Part shown: in pieces, positions 24,301 through 34,834 of the stretch
Layout: every line of letters starts with the position of its first letter
Numbering within the stretch: position 1 is the first letter of the stretch
Source: a virus
Virus record (IMG/VR): IMGVR_UViG_3300027996_000052
Coordinates: 1 to 48,976 of that record
Reading direction: 5' to 3' (one strand)
Length of the DNA stretch: 48,976 nucleotides
Notes under the pieces: model-generated
Database searches by the model: none
What the model saw: the letters and a program-made list of their open reading frames with translations, nothing else
Told to the model about the DNA's origin: nothing
Program-made: the position numbers and the translations under genes

Positions 24301-25455
24301 TTACTTAGTTTTTTTTATAAATTCAAAGCTAAGACGTTTATTAATGGGGTCCACTTTGAATACTTTAACATACGGATATCTATTTAAATTTTTATTTAAA
24401 TCTTTTCTTCTTATCGAAACTTCAAAGCTATCTCCATCTATTTCAATTGAAATAGAATTTTTTCTTTTATTGATATTATATCTAAAACTTTGATTTTCTG
24501 TTCTATCTCGTAATGATTGCCATTGTAATCGCTCATCATTAATATTATGTTTATCTAATGTTAATACAATACGATATTGGTTTTTCTTTATTGAAACATC
24601 CTTTACATATACTGAAATTTCATCACCTGCTCGTAATTCCCGTTTAGCTTTATTATAATTTTTAAATTCAGATTTATGAATTAAGCCAGTATAGTAATCA
24701 TCAAACTCTACAAAAATACCAAAATCGTATGGGTTTGTTGTAAGTTTTCCTGTGTACTCTGTACCAAAATTAAGTTCACTTATTAATATAGGCATAGAAT
24801 GTTTTATATATTTTTTATATGATACTATAAATAAGTTATTTATTTTATCATAGTTATCCACCATTACATTTAATGTTTTTCCTAATAAAGCATCAAAGTC
24901 ACGTATAACATTCGCTGCTGCGTGTGAACCTGGAATAAAACATTTTATTTTATTTTTATATAGTGCAATAAATCCTCCTTTTACTAATGATACTATTTCT
25001 ACACTAAACCATTTATTATTTAAATTATTATTAAATAATTCATGAAGGTATGTTACAGATCTAGCTTTTTTCTCAGAACCATAATACTCTCCACTTTTAC
25101 TAGATTTATATAAATTAATTGAAAATTTCCTTGATTCTTCATTTTCAACTAATTCAGAAACATCACCAGAATATTCTTTAAATGGTACTAATATTGTATT
25201 TTTAGAAACTACTTCTTCTGTATATATTTCTTTATTATCATATGATAATGTTTTTGCAATAACACTATAAATATTATCTTTTACTAAATCCTTTGAATAT
25301 TCAGTAATACCATCATGTGATGTAATTAAATTATATAATTCTTGTGCATATTTTTCTTTGCAATAAATCTTAGTGCCATTTTTTTTATCATTATCTGAAA
25401 GAGACAAAGAGTTATTATATTTTCCAGTATTAGTAAAATCAAATGTAGAGTCCAT
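24301..25455 (-). CDS. S1-domain RNA-binding protein (ribosomal protein S1-like)
   Basis: Residues ~148-216 (WFSVEIVSLVKGGFIALYKN, then CFIPGSHA, LGKTLNVMV, NNLFIVSYK) and ~229-301 (NFGTEYTGKLTTNPYDFGIFVEF, TGLIHKSEF, GDEISVYVKDV, YRIVLTLD) are two consecutive S1 OB-fold repeats, as in ribosomal protein S1. The first ~130 residues have no recognisable domain and the last ~80 form a basic region with strands. S1 binds mRNA and promotes initiation, especially on leaders without Shine-Dalgarno sequences. Most genes here lack such sequences, so this protein may favour phage mRNA translation; that role is inference. It might alternatively be an RNase-associated factor. Confidence 0.82.
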   Translation of the reverse strand: MDSTFDFTNTGKYNNSLSLSDNDKKNGTKIYCKEKYAQELYNLITSHDGITEYSKDLVKDNIYSVIAKTLSYDNKEIYTEEVVSKNTILVPFKEYSGDVSELVENEESRKFSINLYKSSKSGEYYGSEKKARSVTYLHELFNNNLNNKWFSVEIVSLVKGGFIALYKNKIKCFIPGSHAAANVIRDFDALLGKTLNVMVDNYDKINNLFIVSYKKYIKHSMPILISELNFGTEYTGKLTTNPYDFGIFVEFDDYYTGLIHKSEFKNYNKAKRELRAGDEISVYVKDVSIKKNQYRIVLTLDKHNINDERLQWQSLRDRTENQSFRYNINKRKNSISIEIDGDSFEVSIRRKDLNKNLNRYPYVKVFKVDPINKRLSFEFIKKTK

Positions 25456-25530
25456 ATTTTTTTTATTAGAGGGTACATAGAGTTATTTAATAAATTTATA
25501 CAAAAAATATTAAATAAAGTTTTATTTATT

Positions 25531-28500
25531 TTATAGATAATCTCTAAAAAGACCAACTTGATCTGCAGCTGTTGATATAAACTGATCAAGAAATATTAAA
25601 AAGAGAATATTTTTTGGGGAAATCCTTTCCCATGGAGGAATATCATCTTGGTTTAAAATAGGATGAAGTTGACGTAATGCAAAGGTTGGAAGTTTCATAT
25701 CTTTTACTGAAACTGTTCCTGAAGAATCAATACTTGGAACCTTTATTTCTGGAAGAAGTGAAGAAGCGACTCCACCAGCTACTGCAAGAATCATAGGTAA
25801 TGGAGAATTAATAATTGGTGCAAGCGCAGTTTCAAATAATTTAGTTTTAATTTCTATTTTACCTAAATCAGGTATTTTAAAATTTGCTGAGGCTGGAGCA
25901 GCTTGTTTTAATTTAGTAACTGCTGTAAATTTTAATTCATTTGGCGGACCAGCTGGTGGAATCTTCTGTTGTACAAATTCAACAATATTTAAATTAGCAT
26001 CTCTAGTAGGTTGAACAATATCCAATATTGAATAAAACGGTTTTAAAATATCCTCTAATGTTGATAAAAATAAATCAACGAATGTTATTAACATAGATGA
26101 TATATCTTCTGGATTAACATTAACAAAACTAGTATCTAAGCTTCTAAAATTAGGTAAAACATCTTTTTCTGAAGTTAAAAATATATTGCTTGAAGGTTTA
26201 TATGTATCTGAATCAGGTAAAGGTTTCTTTTTTCCAGAATAAGTTCCATCAGATAATATTGAATTATTTGAAGTATCTTGATGACAGTCGACAATATTAA
26301 TTTTTGGATCTATTTTTGGAGTATTTTCTGGGTCGGTTGGTATCTCCTCTGTAGAAGCCGAAGGTATATCAATAGGATCAGGCAAACTTGAAATACAGAA
26401 AGTTTTAAATAAGGCTGAGGCTGGGCCCTTTAAAATATTTAAATCGATTGGTATACTGGCAAACATAGCAGGTTGAGCTGCTAATATTGGAGCCTTTGGT
26501 TCAAATAATGGAATTAAGATACTTGCAAAAACAGAAGTAAACGAAGCAACATCAAATTCTGGAATAGGAAATTCAATATCTGGAATATATTGTTTTATCA
26601 TATTTATATACGTTGTTCCTATTTCAGATATTGAAATTTTATTTGATGGAATTTCATCAGGTACTGCTGCGTCGCCACTATCTGGAATAACACTTTCCGA
26701 TTTTCCAAAAAATGAAGATAAGTCATCATCACTAAAGCCGTCAATAATTCCATCAAGTATAGATTTAACAATAGCTAATGGAATTTCAATAGGTAGTGGC
26801 AAAAACTGTGGTAAAGAAAAGGGAGACTTTGCACAACATGGACTAAATGGATTGAAATCTATTCCTAATAATGCAAAACTTAAAAGCATTTCAGGAGAAG
26901 CTAGTTTATTTCTATCAAAATTATTTTTACTTTCATTTAATTCATTTAATGACGTTTGTAAATTTTTTACTTTTAAATCTAGTTTAGTTTTTTTAACTTT
27001 ATCTGGTTCAGAGTCACTTTGGTTTTTAAAATCTAGAATATTCTCTTCAGCTTTACCCATTTCGCCAGAATCATTTTTTCCTTTTATTTTATCTGTTAAT
27101 GTTGTAGTTATACTTTTTAATGCTTCTTTTACTTTATCTTGATCTTTAGATAAATCAAGAATTCCACCAGTATCTCCAAAAGTAGAAGCAAGTTGAGTTT
27201 TTATTTTATTTTCACTTTTAGCAAACTCTATTAAAAAAACTTTTTTAGCTGATTTAAAATCATCTGGAAAAAATTTACTTTTACTTAATTCTATGAAACT
27301 AATAATAGTATCTAAAAATTCAAAAATTGCATTTTGTTTTGGGTCAATTGCTTGAGCATTTTTTGGTATTTTTACTTTTGGAAATGTTAATTTATTAAAG
27401 TGTGTATGTGCATCAGAACAAACAGCATCTATTTTTTCACTTAATGGAATATTATCATTTTTAGAAGATTCACGTATTTCTTTAGCTTTTTTAGTATCAC
27501 AATTAGATATTGCTTCTTTTAAATTAATTAAATCATTATCTTGCTTATTATAAATTTTTTCTTTTATTTTATTTGAATTATCTAATCTAGGAGTTCCTAA
27601 TGAATTGAGTTGGCTTATTAATGATATTTTTAATTCATTAATTATATCAGTAGGAGATTCTTTTCTATCTGTTATTTGTTGTAACTTTTCAAACTCTCCT
27701 AGACCTTCAGTAGATTTATTTAAATCTTTAATTGCTTTATCTGTTCTTAGTTCTTGCGTTTTATTATTATTATCTTTTGCATTTTCATTTCGCATAGATA
27801 AAATATTCTTATTGTTTTGTAAATCTATTTTTTCAGAATCTGTTAAATTATAGTTTTTACCAAACTGCTCTTCATTACTTTGTCTATTAAGAGACTCAGC
27901 CATTGCTAATTCAGATACAGTAGATTGAATATCTTCTTTTATTGTTTCATCTTGACTATCATATCCAAATTTTTCAGAAGAACCCTTTACTGTAAGAATA
28001 TGTTGTTTGAATCCAGAATTAGATACAAAGAATACGATTGGGGATATAAAAATTCCATTTATAGTTAGAAATATTACAATACTTCCAAGAGGACTGGATA
28101 GAGCAACTAGGGGTATCCAGATAATAGGCAGTGGTATTTTTACTAGACCAGACGGAGCAGTTACAGTTAATCCGACTGGCCAGTAACGAAGCTGATTAGG
28201 AAGATTTGGCATAGGTATTAAACCCATTAAATTTAAAACAAGAGAAAACTGTATCCAATAACAAAGCTGATTTGGGTTTGGTAATGTAGGATCTACTCCA
28301 TTTGAGGTTTGTGTAAAAAGTGGATCTATTCCTAATTTTTCAAAAACGTCTGGACACTCATCAATAGGTTCATCGATTTTATCAAAACATTCAGAGCTAG
28401 ACTCTCTTAATAATTTTTTTATTTTATCTGGTGTTGGTTTTAATTCATCTACTAATATTTCAATTCTTTCTATTTCTTTATCTAAATCAGAATATGAAGA

Positions 28501-29994
28501 AGCAAATAGATTATTTTCTGAATCTATTTTATCAATAAACGTTTTTAATGTATTTGAATTTTTTGATAGGTGTGTACTTACTCCACTAAATGATAATAAA
28601 AATTGGATTTCAGCCCTAGCTAATTTTTCCATATAATATTTTATACTATCTTGTACTGGAATAACTTCTTTATTTTTAACAGATTCTGTCCTAACTTCTA
28701 AACTTTTTTCAAATGTTTTATAAAATTCCTGTAATGTGTCTAGGTCCTTAACGAAAAACTCTTTTGCTCCTTCTTTCTTTTTTTCTCCTTCTGTTCCTTT
28801 TACTCTTGCATCTACTAACTGCTCATCATTCGTTAATCCACGCTCATCTAATGTAAAAAAATTATTTATTGGATCTTCAAATAAATTATAATACTTGGTA
28901 TATAAAATACCACCAGGAAGTATAACACTATTATTATATTGAGATAAATTAAATAATCTATTTTCCTTAAAAAAAGATTTTTTCTCAATTAAAACATTTT
29001 CCTTTATTTTAAAATTAACCTTTTTTATTGTACGATCACCAGTTAATTCATTTTTTTCTTCTTCTTCTATTAAAAGATAATTTAAATTAGGAAAAGCTAA
29101 TGAAAAACTTAGATAGTTTGTATTTAACGCTTGTTGTACTGTTTTTGGTTTAAACGAAGAATTTATTGAAATTAAATTAGAATATTGAGATATTATAGTT
29201 TTAACTTTAAAAAATTCAGTTGGACTTAAATAAGTATTTAAAAGATCTGAAAATAATGCTTCTGATGTGAGAGGATCAACAACTCCAGCTAAAATAGTAG
29301 CAATAACAATATTTGATTTTTTAAAAATTGGAATAGATTTTTCTCTGTTTTTTATTAAATTTAAATTAGCTGTTTTATTTTTTTGTTCAGTGTTTATTTT
29401 GTGATTTATTTCTAAAATCTGTTTATTTATTTTTTCAGTTAGTGGAACATTAAAAGCGGCACCGATGAGTTCAATATTTAATTTTGAAATATCACTATTA
29501 TATTTAATTATAAGAGAATCAATTCTTTCATTTTCTTTTAATAGTGGTGAAAACAAATTAAGTATTCGAGCAGACTCTTTTGCTCGTTCTTCATAATAAA
29601 ACTTTATTGGAATAATATTATCTCGATATTCTATAAGCTTGGTTAATATTATCCTATGATCAGAGTATTCTTTTATTTGCTTTTTAATTAATTCATTTAC
29701 TTCTTTTACTGAATCTAGACATTTATCTGGACTTTTATCTTTTTGTTCTTGTATTTTATTATTAATATCAGTTAAGTCAAGTTCAATTTTAGGCGGTAAT
29801 TGTGGAAGTGGATCATCACAATCTAGGTCTGAAACGTTAGGAAAAACAGTAGGTATACTACTGCTTGGTTCACATAATGAGTTTTTTAATAATTCATCAA
29901 GCTCCTCTTTTGTAAATCGCTCTAATACTTCCTTTGGAGAAATACCTAAAACGTTTGCAACTTCATTTACTAAAATATCAAAAATAGATGGCAT
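25531..29994 (-). CDS. Very large virion-type protein with hydrophobic segments, 1487 aa
   Basis: I do not recognise a family. The N-terminal ~550 residues are helical and charged, with coiled-coil-like stretches. Residues ~590-665 are Pro-rich and very hydrophobic (LPIIWIPLVALSSPLGSIVIFLTINGIFISPIVFFV), enough to span a membrane. Residues ~670-1030 are again charged and helical. The C-terminal ~450 residues are Pro-, Ile- and Ser-rich with further hydrophobic stretches (FLPLPIEIPLAIVKSILDG, FASILIPLF). A perfect TATAAATA late octamer lies 23 bases before the ATG, so it is probably a late virion protein. It is isolated among non-structural genes. Tail-tube cargo, a tape-measure-like role or a membrane-channel protein used at injection are possibilities. 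Confidence 0.75.
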   Translation of the reverse strand: MPSIFDILVNEVANVLGISPKEVLERFTKEELDELLKNSLCEPSSSIPTVFPNVSDLDCDDPLPQLPPKIELDLTDINNKIQEQKDKSPDKCLDSVKEVNELIKKQIKEYSDHRIILTKLIEYRDNIIPIKFYYEERAKESARILNLFSPLLKENERIDSLIIKYNSDISKLNIELIGAAFNVPLTEKINKQILEINHKINTEQKNKTANLNLIKNREKSIPIFKKSNIVIATILAGVVDPLTSEALFSDLLNTYLSPTEFFKVKTIISQYSNLISINSSFKPKTVQQALNTNYLSFSLAFPNLNYLLIEEEEKNELTGDRTIKKVNFKIKENVLIEKKSFFKENRLFNLSQYNNSVILPGGILYTKYYNLFEDPINNFFTLDERGLTNDEQLVDARVKGTEGEKKKEGAKEFFVKDLDTLQEFYKTFEKSLEVRTESVKNKEVIPVQDSIKYYMEKLARAEIQFLLSFSGVSTHLSKNSNTLKTFIDKIDSENNLFASSYSDLDKEIERIEILVDELKPTPDKIKKLLRESSSECFDKIDEPIDECPDVFEKLGIDPLFTQTSNGVDPTLPNPNQLCYWIQFSLVLNLMGLIPMPNLPNQLRYWPVGLTVTAPSGLVKIPLPIIWIPLVALSSPLGSIVIFLTINGIFISPIVFFVSNSGFKQHILTVKGSSEKFGYDSQDETIKEDIQSTVSELAMAESLNRQSNEEQFGKNYNLTDSEKIDLQNNKNILSMRNENAKDNNNKTQELRTDKAIKDLNKSTEGLGEFEKLQQITDRKESPTDIINELKISLISQLNSLGTPRLDNSNKIKEKIYNKQDNDLINLKEAISNCDTKKAKEIRESSKNDNIPLSEKIDAVCSDAHTHFNKLTFPKVKIPKNAQAIDPKQNAIFEFLDTIISFIELSKSKFFPDDFKSAKKVFLIEFAKSENKIKTQLASTFGDTGGILDLSKDQDKVKEALKSITTTLTDKIKGKNDSGEMGKAEENILDFKNQSDSEPDKVKKTKLDLKVKNLQTSLNELNESKNNFDRNKLASPEMLLSFALLGIDFNPFSPCCAKSPFSLPQFLPLPIEIPLAIVKSILDGIIDGFSDDDLSSFFGKSESVIPDSGDAAVPDEIPSNKISISEIGTTYINMIKQYIPDIEFPIPEFDVASFTSVFASILIPLFEPKAPILAAQPAMFASIPIDLNILKGPASALFKTFCISSLPDPIDIPSASTEEIPTDPENTPKIDPKINIVDCHQDTSNNSILSDGTYSGKKKPLPDSDTYKPSSNIFLTSEKDVLPNFRSLDTSFVNVNPEDISSMLITFVDLFLSTLEDILKPFYSILDIVQPTRDANLNIVEFVQQKIPPAGPPNELKFTAVTKLKQAAPASANFKIPDLGKIEIKTKLFETALAPIINSPLPMILAVAGGVASSLLPEIKVPSIDSSGTVSVKDMKLPTFALRQLHPILNQDDIPPWERISPKNILFLIFLDQFISTAADQVGLFRDYL

Positions 29995-30017
29995 TTAAAA
30001 TACTGTATTATTTTAAT

Positions 30018-30025
30018 TATTTATA
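30018..30025 (-). promoter_or_regulatory. Perfect T4-type late promoter TATAAATA
   Basis: On the minus strand the sequence reads TATAAATA, the exact T4 late consensus, ending 23 bases before the ATG of the 1487-aa gene. It directly follows the T run of the GroEL terminator, so termination and late initiation are back to back. Confidence 0.65.
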
Positions 30026-30057
30026 AAAAAAAGAGATAAGAGCAAGCCCCTATCTCT
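30025..30057 (-). terminator. Rho-independent terminator after GroEL
   Basis: On the minus strand, AGAGATA (from 30057) pairs with TATCTCT (to 30032), extended inward by GGGG with CTCT (G-C and G-U pairs) and closed by a CTTG tetraloop. Eight T follow (complement of 30025-30032). It lies about 30 bases after the GroEL stop and is the strongest terminator in the window. Confidence 0.9.
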
Positions 30058-30085
30058 ACTAAACAATATATTTAACTATATATTA

Positions 30086-32481
<2,396 letters not shown>

Positions 32482-32494
32482 CGTTATGTATTTA

Positions 32495-33217
32495 TTAATC
32501 TTGTACTAGTGGTAAGTCATTTAGTTTTAAAAAAACTTGAGCTGTTGCTAAAACATCTTTTTCACAATATTTAGTAATTCGACCAAGTCCGCCTTCTTCA
32601 TTCCAAAAAACGTCTGAAACTTCGCTTCCACAAATATCTCCTTTAGGTGTTTCTATTTCTAAAACTGTTGAAAGTAAATCTAATGAGGTAAAACCTTCTT
32701 GCCATGCTCCAAATGACCAAGATTCACAAGTATCGATAAAGGGCATTTGCCAAGGTTTTAAACCACTTACTTGTAATTCCCTAGGTAATTTAAAATTATT
32801 TATTATTAGCCTTTTACAGATTACTGGAATATCAAACCTTTTAATATTATGCCCACAAAATTTAAAACTAATAAATCTATCAAATACTTCGTGTATACCT
32901 TCTAGAATTTCACGCTCATCATGAGAACTATAGCTTTTAATTGTTATTATAGGTTTATTTGATTCATCAAATTCAAAACGACCAAAACTGGCACAAACAA
33001 TTCTAGAAAATTCTGCACTAAGCGCTGCTTTTTCATCATACAACGCAGAATCTGAAAAATCTTTATTTTCTTCAAACCTAGATCTTAGATAAACACATCG
33101 CTTTGACCAAAGCTGTGCAAGTTTAGGATTAGCTTTTTCTAGTTCTGAGAAATTTTTGAAATTAGAAGCAGTTTCAATATCGAAAACAACAACTTTTTTG
33201 GCTTTATCAATGTTCAT
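32495..33217 (-). CDS. 3'-5' exonuclease (DnaQ/PolB-exonuclease-like, RNase H fold)
   Basis: The DEDD exonuclease motifs are visible: D13 and E15 in VVFDIETAS, D129 in CGHNIKRFDIPVIC, and Y217 to D221 in YCEKDVLA, which fits the DEDDy subtype. The segment LKPWQMPFIDTCESWSFG with GFTSLDLLSTVLEIETPKGDI is typical of the stand-alone PolB-type exonucleases. The enzyme would degrade single-stranded or mismatched DNA 3' ends. The phage also keeps the exonuclease inside the gp43 fragment, so this one probably has a repair or recombination role. It begins 10 bases after the small gene at 33228. Confidence 0.85.
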   Translation of the reverse strand: MNIDKAKKVVVFDIETASNFKNFSELEKANPKLAQLWSKRCVYLRSRFEENKDFSDSALYDEKAALSAEFSRIVCASFGRFEFDESNKPIITIKSYSSHDEREILEGIHEVFDRFISFKFCGHNIKRFDIPVICKRLIINNFKLPRELQVSGLKPWQMPFIDTCESWSFGAWQEGFTSLDLLSTVLEIETPKGDICGSEVSDVFWNEEGGLGRITKYCEKDVLATAQVFLKLNDLPLVQD

Positions 33218-33227
33218 AATACTAGGT

Positions 33228-33443
33228 TTATATCAATATATTAAAATTTTTTTTAATTTGTTTTCTTGTTAATATTTCAGTTTCACCAATATGTAATTCA
33301 TATGCATCTTCGTGAACAACAATATATTTATCATCAAAGCCAGTTTTAATAATATGGATTAATTCTGGATTATCTTTAAACTGGTATGTTTTAACTTCAT
33401 GGGAAACACTTCTTTTCCAAGGCGACTTTCTAAATTTGGGCAT
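33228..33443 (-). CDS. Hypothetical protein, 71 aa
   Basis: This is a small, basic-N-terminus protein (MPKFRKSPWKRS), followed by alternating strands (KTYQFKDNPELIHIIKTG, DKYIVVHEDAYELHIGETEIL) and a short basic C-terminal helix. It is probably a small beta-barrel. It is first in the minus-strand operon leading to the exonuclease, nuclease and GroEL. Function unknown. Confidence 0.65.
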   Translation of the reverse strand: MPKFRKSPWKRSVSHEVKTYQFKDNPELIHIIKTGFDDKYIVVHEDAYELHIGETEILTRKQIKKNFNILI

Positions 33444-33733
33444 GCTTAGATGTTATTTTTAATAATAATACAAAAAATAGCATAAAACCTAAAACTTTTT
33501 CTAATAAAATTTTCTTGCCCGCGTACTTAAGTAAGATATTAAAGTAAGAATAAAGTAATTAAAGTAAGAATAAAGTAATAAAGAGTATCCCACCCACCTC
33601 CCTTAGTTGTACTATAGTCAAGGGAAAAGGTTTTAATTTTAGATAAATAAATATAGGGTAGAACTATTTTAATTTTTAATTATATTGAAATATTAAAACT
33701 TAAAATTATATTTTAGTAAAATAAAAATAAAAA
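33444..33733 (+). promoter_or_regulatory. Divergent control region between GroEL operon and RuvC/gp55 operon
   Basis: These 290 bases separate leftward and rightward operons and hold no coding frame of note. They contain a 20-bp tandem repeat (33538-33577), a C-rich tract (33588-33604, G-rich on the minus strand), a CCCTT/AAGGG inverted pair around 33600-33624, and a GATAAATA octamer at 33642-33649. That octamer is 84 bases before the RuvC ATG, too far for the 21-23-base rule seen at virion genes. The region could be a promoter or regulator hub or an origin. Confidence 0.4.
33538..33577 (+). repeat. Two exact tandem copies of a 20-bp repeat
   Basis: ATTAAAGTAAGAATAAAGTA occurs at 33538-33557 and again at 33558-33577. 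Decayed partial copies (AAGTAAGAT before, ATAAAGAGTA after) flank it. Iterated sites of this size are typical of binding sites or replication iterons, or can arise by slippage. Confidence 0.8.
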
Positions 33734-34396
33734 ATGACCATAGTTAGTATTGATTTTTCAATACTTTTTCCTGGAATCTGTATTTGTAAAGACTTTAAAG
33801 AATTTAAATGGATAGCTTTAGTAAATACAAGAGTCAGAAAAAAAGATAAGAAGAACATTAATGTAATTTTATCTAAATATCCTAATTTAAAAATAATTGA
33901 AACTGTATCTAGAAGAAAAAAAGAGGCAGAGTATCATTTAACAGAAAGAACAAAGCTAATTAATTATTTAGAATTAATTAATACTTTAATTTTAGAGTTA
34001 AAAAATGAAGTTGGCTTAGATAAAAATATAATATGTTGTTTAGAAGGAATTTCATTTGGCTCTAAAGGAAACTCACTAGTTGATATTTCACAAGCTACTG
34101 GAATGTTAAAACAAAAAGTCATCGAAGAAATCTTAGATGGAGATGTAACTAGATTTTTTGTTTTTAGTCCAAGTGCATTAAAAAATGCACTTGGTTGCAA
34201 AGGAAATGCTAATAAATTAGATATTTACAATAAATTTATCAAAGACCCTATATTAAAATCAGTAAAAAAATCTGACCTATATAAATTATTAATAACTGAA
34301 AAGTGGATAGTAGAAAAAAATAGAGTTTTATCTCCAGTTGTTGATATGATTGATTCATATTTAGGAATATTAAAAATATACGAGCTTTCAAAATAA
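33734..34396 (+). CDS. RuvC-like Holliday junction resolvase
   Basis: The 220-aa protein has an RNase H-fold plan like RuvC: a first strand with D7 (IVSIDFS), a Glu at 104 in CCLEGISFGSKGN followed by the helix SLVDISQATGMLKQKV, the PSALKNALGCKGNANK segment, and a terminal helix with D204 and D207 (VVDMIDSYLGIL). These give the four acidic residues needed for two-metal junction cleavage. T4 resolves junctions with the unrelated gp49 (endonuclease VII); here RuvC-type would replace it. It is followed 10 bases later by gp55. Confidence 0.75.
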   Translation: MTIVSIDFSILFPGICICKDFKEFKWIALVNTRVRKKDKKNINVILSKYPNLKIIETVSRRKKEAEYHLTERTKLINYLELINTLILELKNEVGLDKNIICCLEGISFGSKGNSLVDISQATGMLKQKVIEEILDGDVTRFFVFSPSALKNALGCKGNANKLDIYNKFIKDPILKSVKKSDLYKLLITEKWIVEKNRVLSPVVDMIDSYLGILKIYELSK

Positions 34397-34406
34397 CCCA
34401 AATACC

Positions 34407-34805
34407 ATGGCAAGAAAAAAAAGAGGCGACAAGGGTTACATCAATAACAAAGAATTTACCCAAGGTGTTATTGATTGTAAACAAACAGGAGAATTATCAA
34501 AATTTGTTATATCATGTTTTTGTATGTTAGCAAATAGAGCAGTTGATCGACTTTACTTTAAAGATCCTAGAGATAAAGAAGACTGTATACAATCAGCGAT
34601 CTTAGACTGTTTAAAATATTGGAAAAGTTTTGATCCAGCTAAGACAAAGGTCCCAAATGCATTTGCATACTTTACTCAAATATGTAAAAATGGATATGCA
34701 AAAGAGTGGAAAAAAATTCATAAAAAAACAGGCTTAGGTAAAGAAGACCGTCTTGAATTTATTTCATTGGGAATGAGTGGAGATAGTACTATATACAGTA
34801 TTTAA
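34407..34805 (+). CDS. 55: gp55-like late sigma factor
   Basis: This is a minimal sigma factor that directs host RNA polymerase to late promoters. The 132-aa protein has the gp55/sigma region 2 pattern: YINNKEFTQGVIDC, FVISCFCMLANRAVDRLYF, KEDCIQSAILDCLKYWKSFDPAKTKVPNAFAYFTQICKNGYAKEWKKIHK. The stretch FDPxKTxxPNAFAYFTQI is the core-binding and -10-recognising helix region. It is shorter than T4 gp55 (185 aa). Its stop overlaps the late octamer for the next gene, and four such octamers are found in this window. Confidence 0.88.
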   Translation: MARKKRGDKGYINNKEFTQGVIDCKQTGELSKFVISCFCMLANRAVDRLYFKDPRDKEDCIQSAILDCLKYWKSFDPAKTKVPNAFAYFTQICKNGYAKEWKKIHKKTGLGKEDRLEFISLGMSGDSTIYSI

Positions 34806-34812
34806 ATAAATA
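34805..34812 (+). promoter_or_regulatory. Late-promoter-like octamer AATAAATA before baseplate gene
   Basis: AATAAATA matches the T4 late consensus at 7 of 8 positions and ends 22 bases before the ATG of the 1031-aa gene. Such 8-mers are common by chance in AT-rich DNA; the constant spacing is the supporting argument. Confidence 0.45.
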
Positions 34813-34834
34813 AAATAAATTTGATTTAAATAAA

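Noticed and set aside
33538-33577. CRISPR-like repeat
   Set aside because: The two copies are directly adjacent with no spacers and no cas genes are present.
33642-33649. GATAAATA as a late promoter for the RuvC-like/gp55 operon
   Set aside because: It lies 84 bases before the ATG, against 21-23 at virion genes, and gp55 is expected to be expressed before late transcription.
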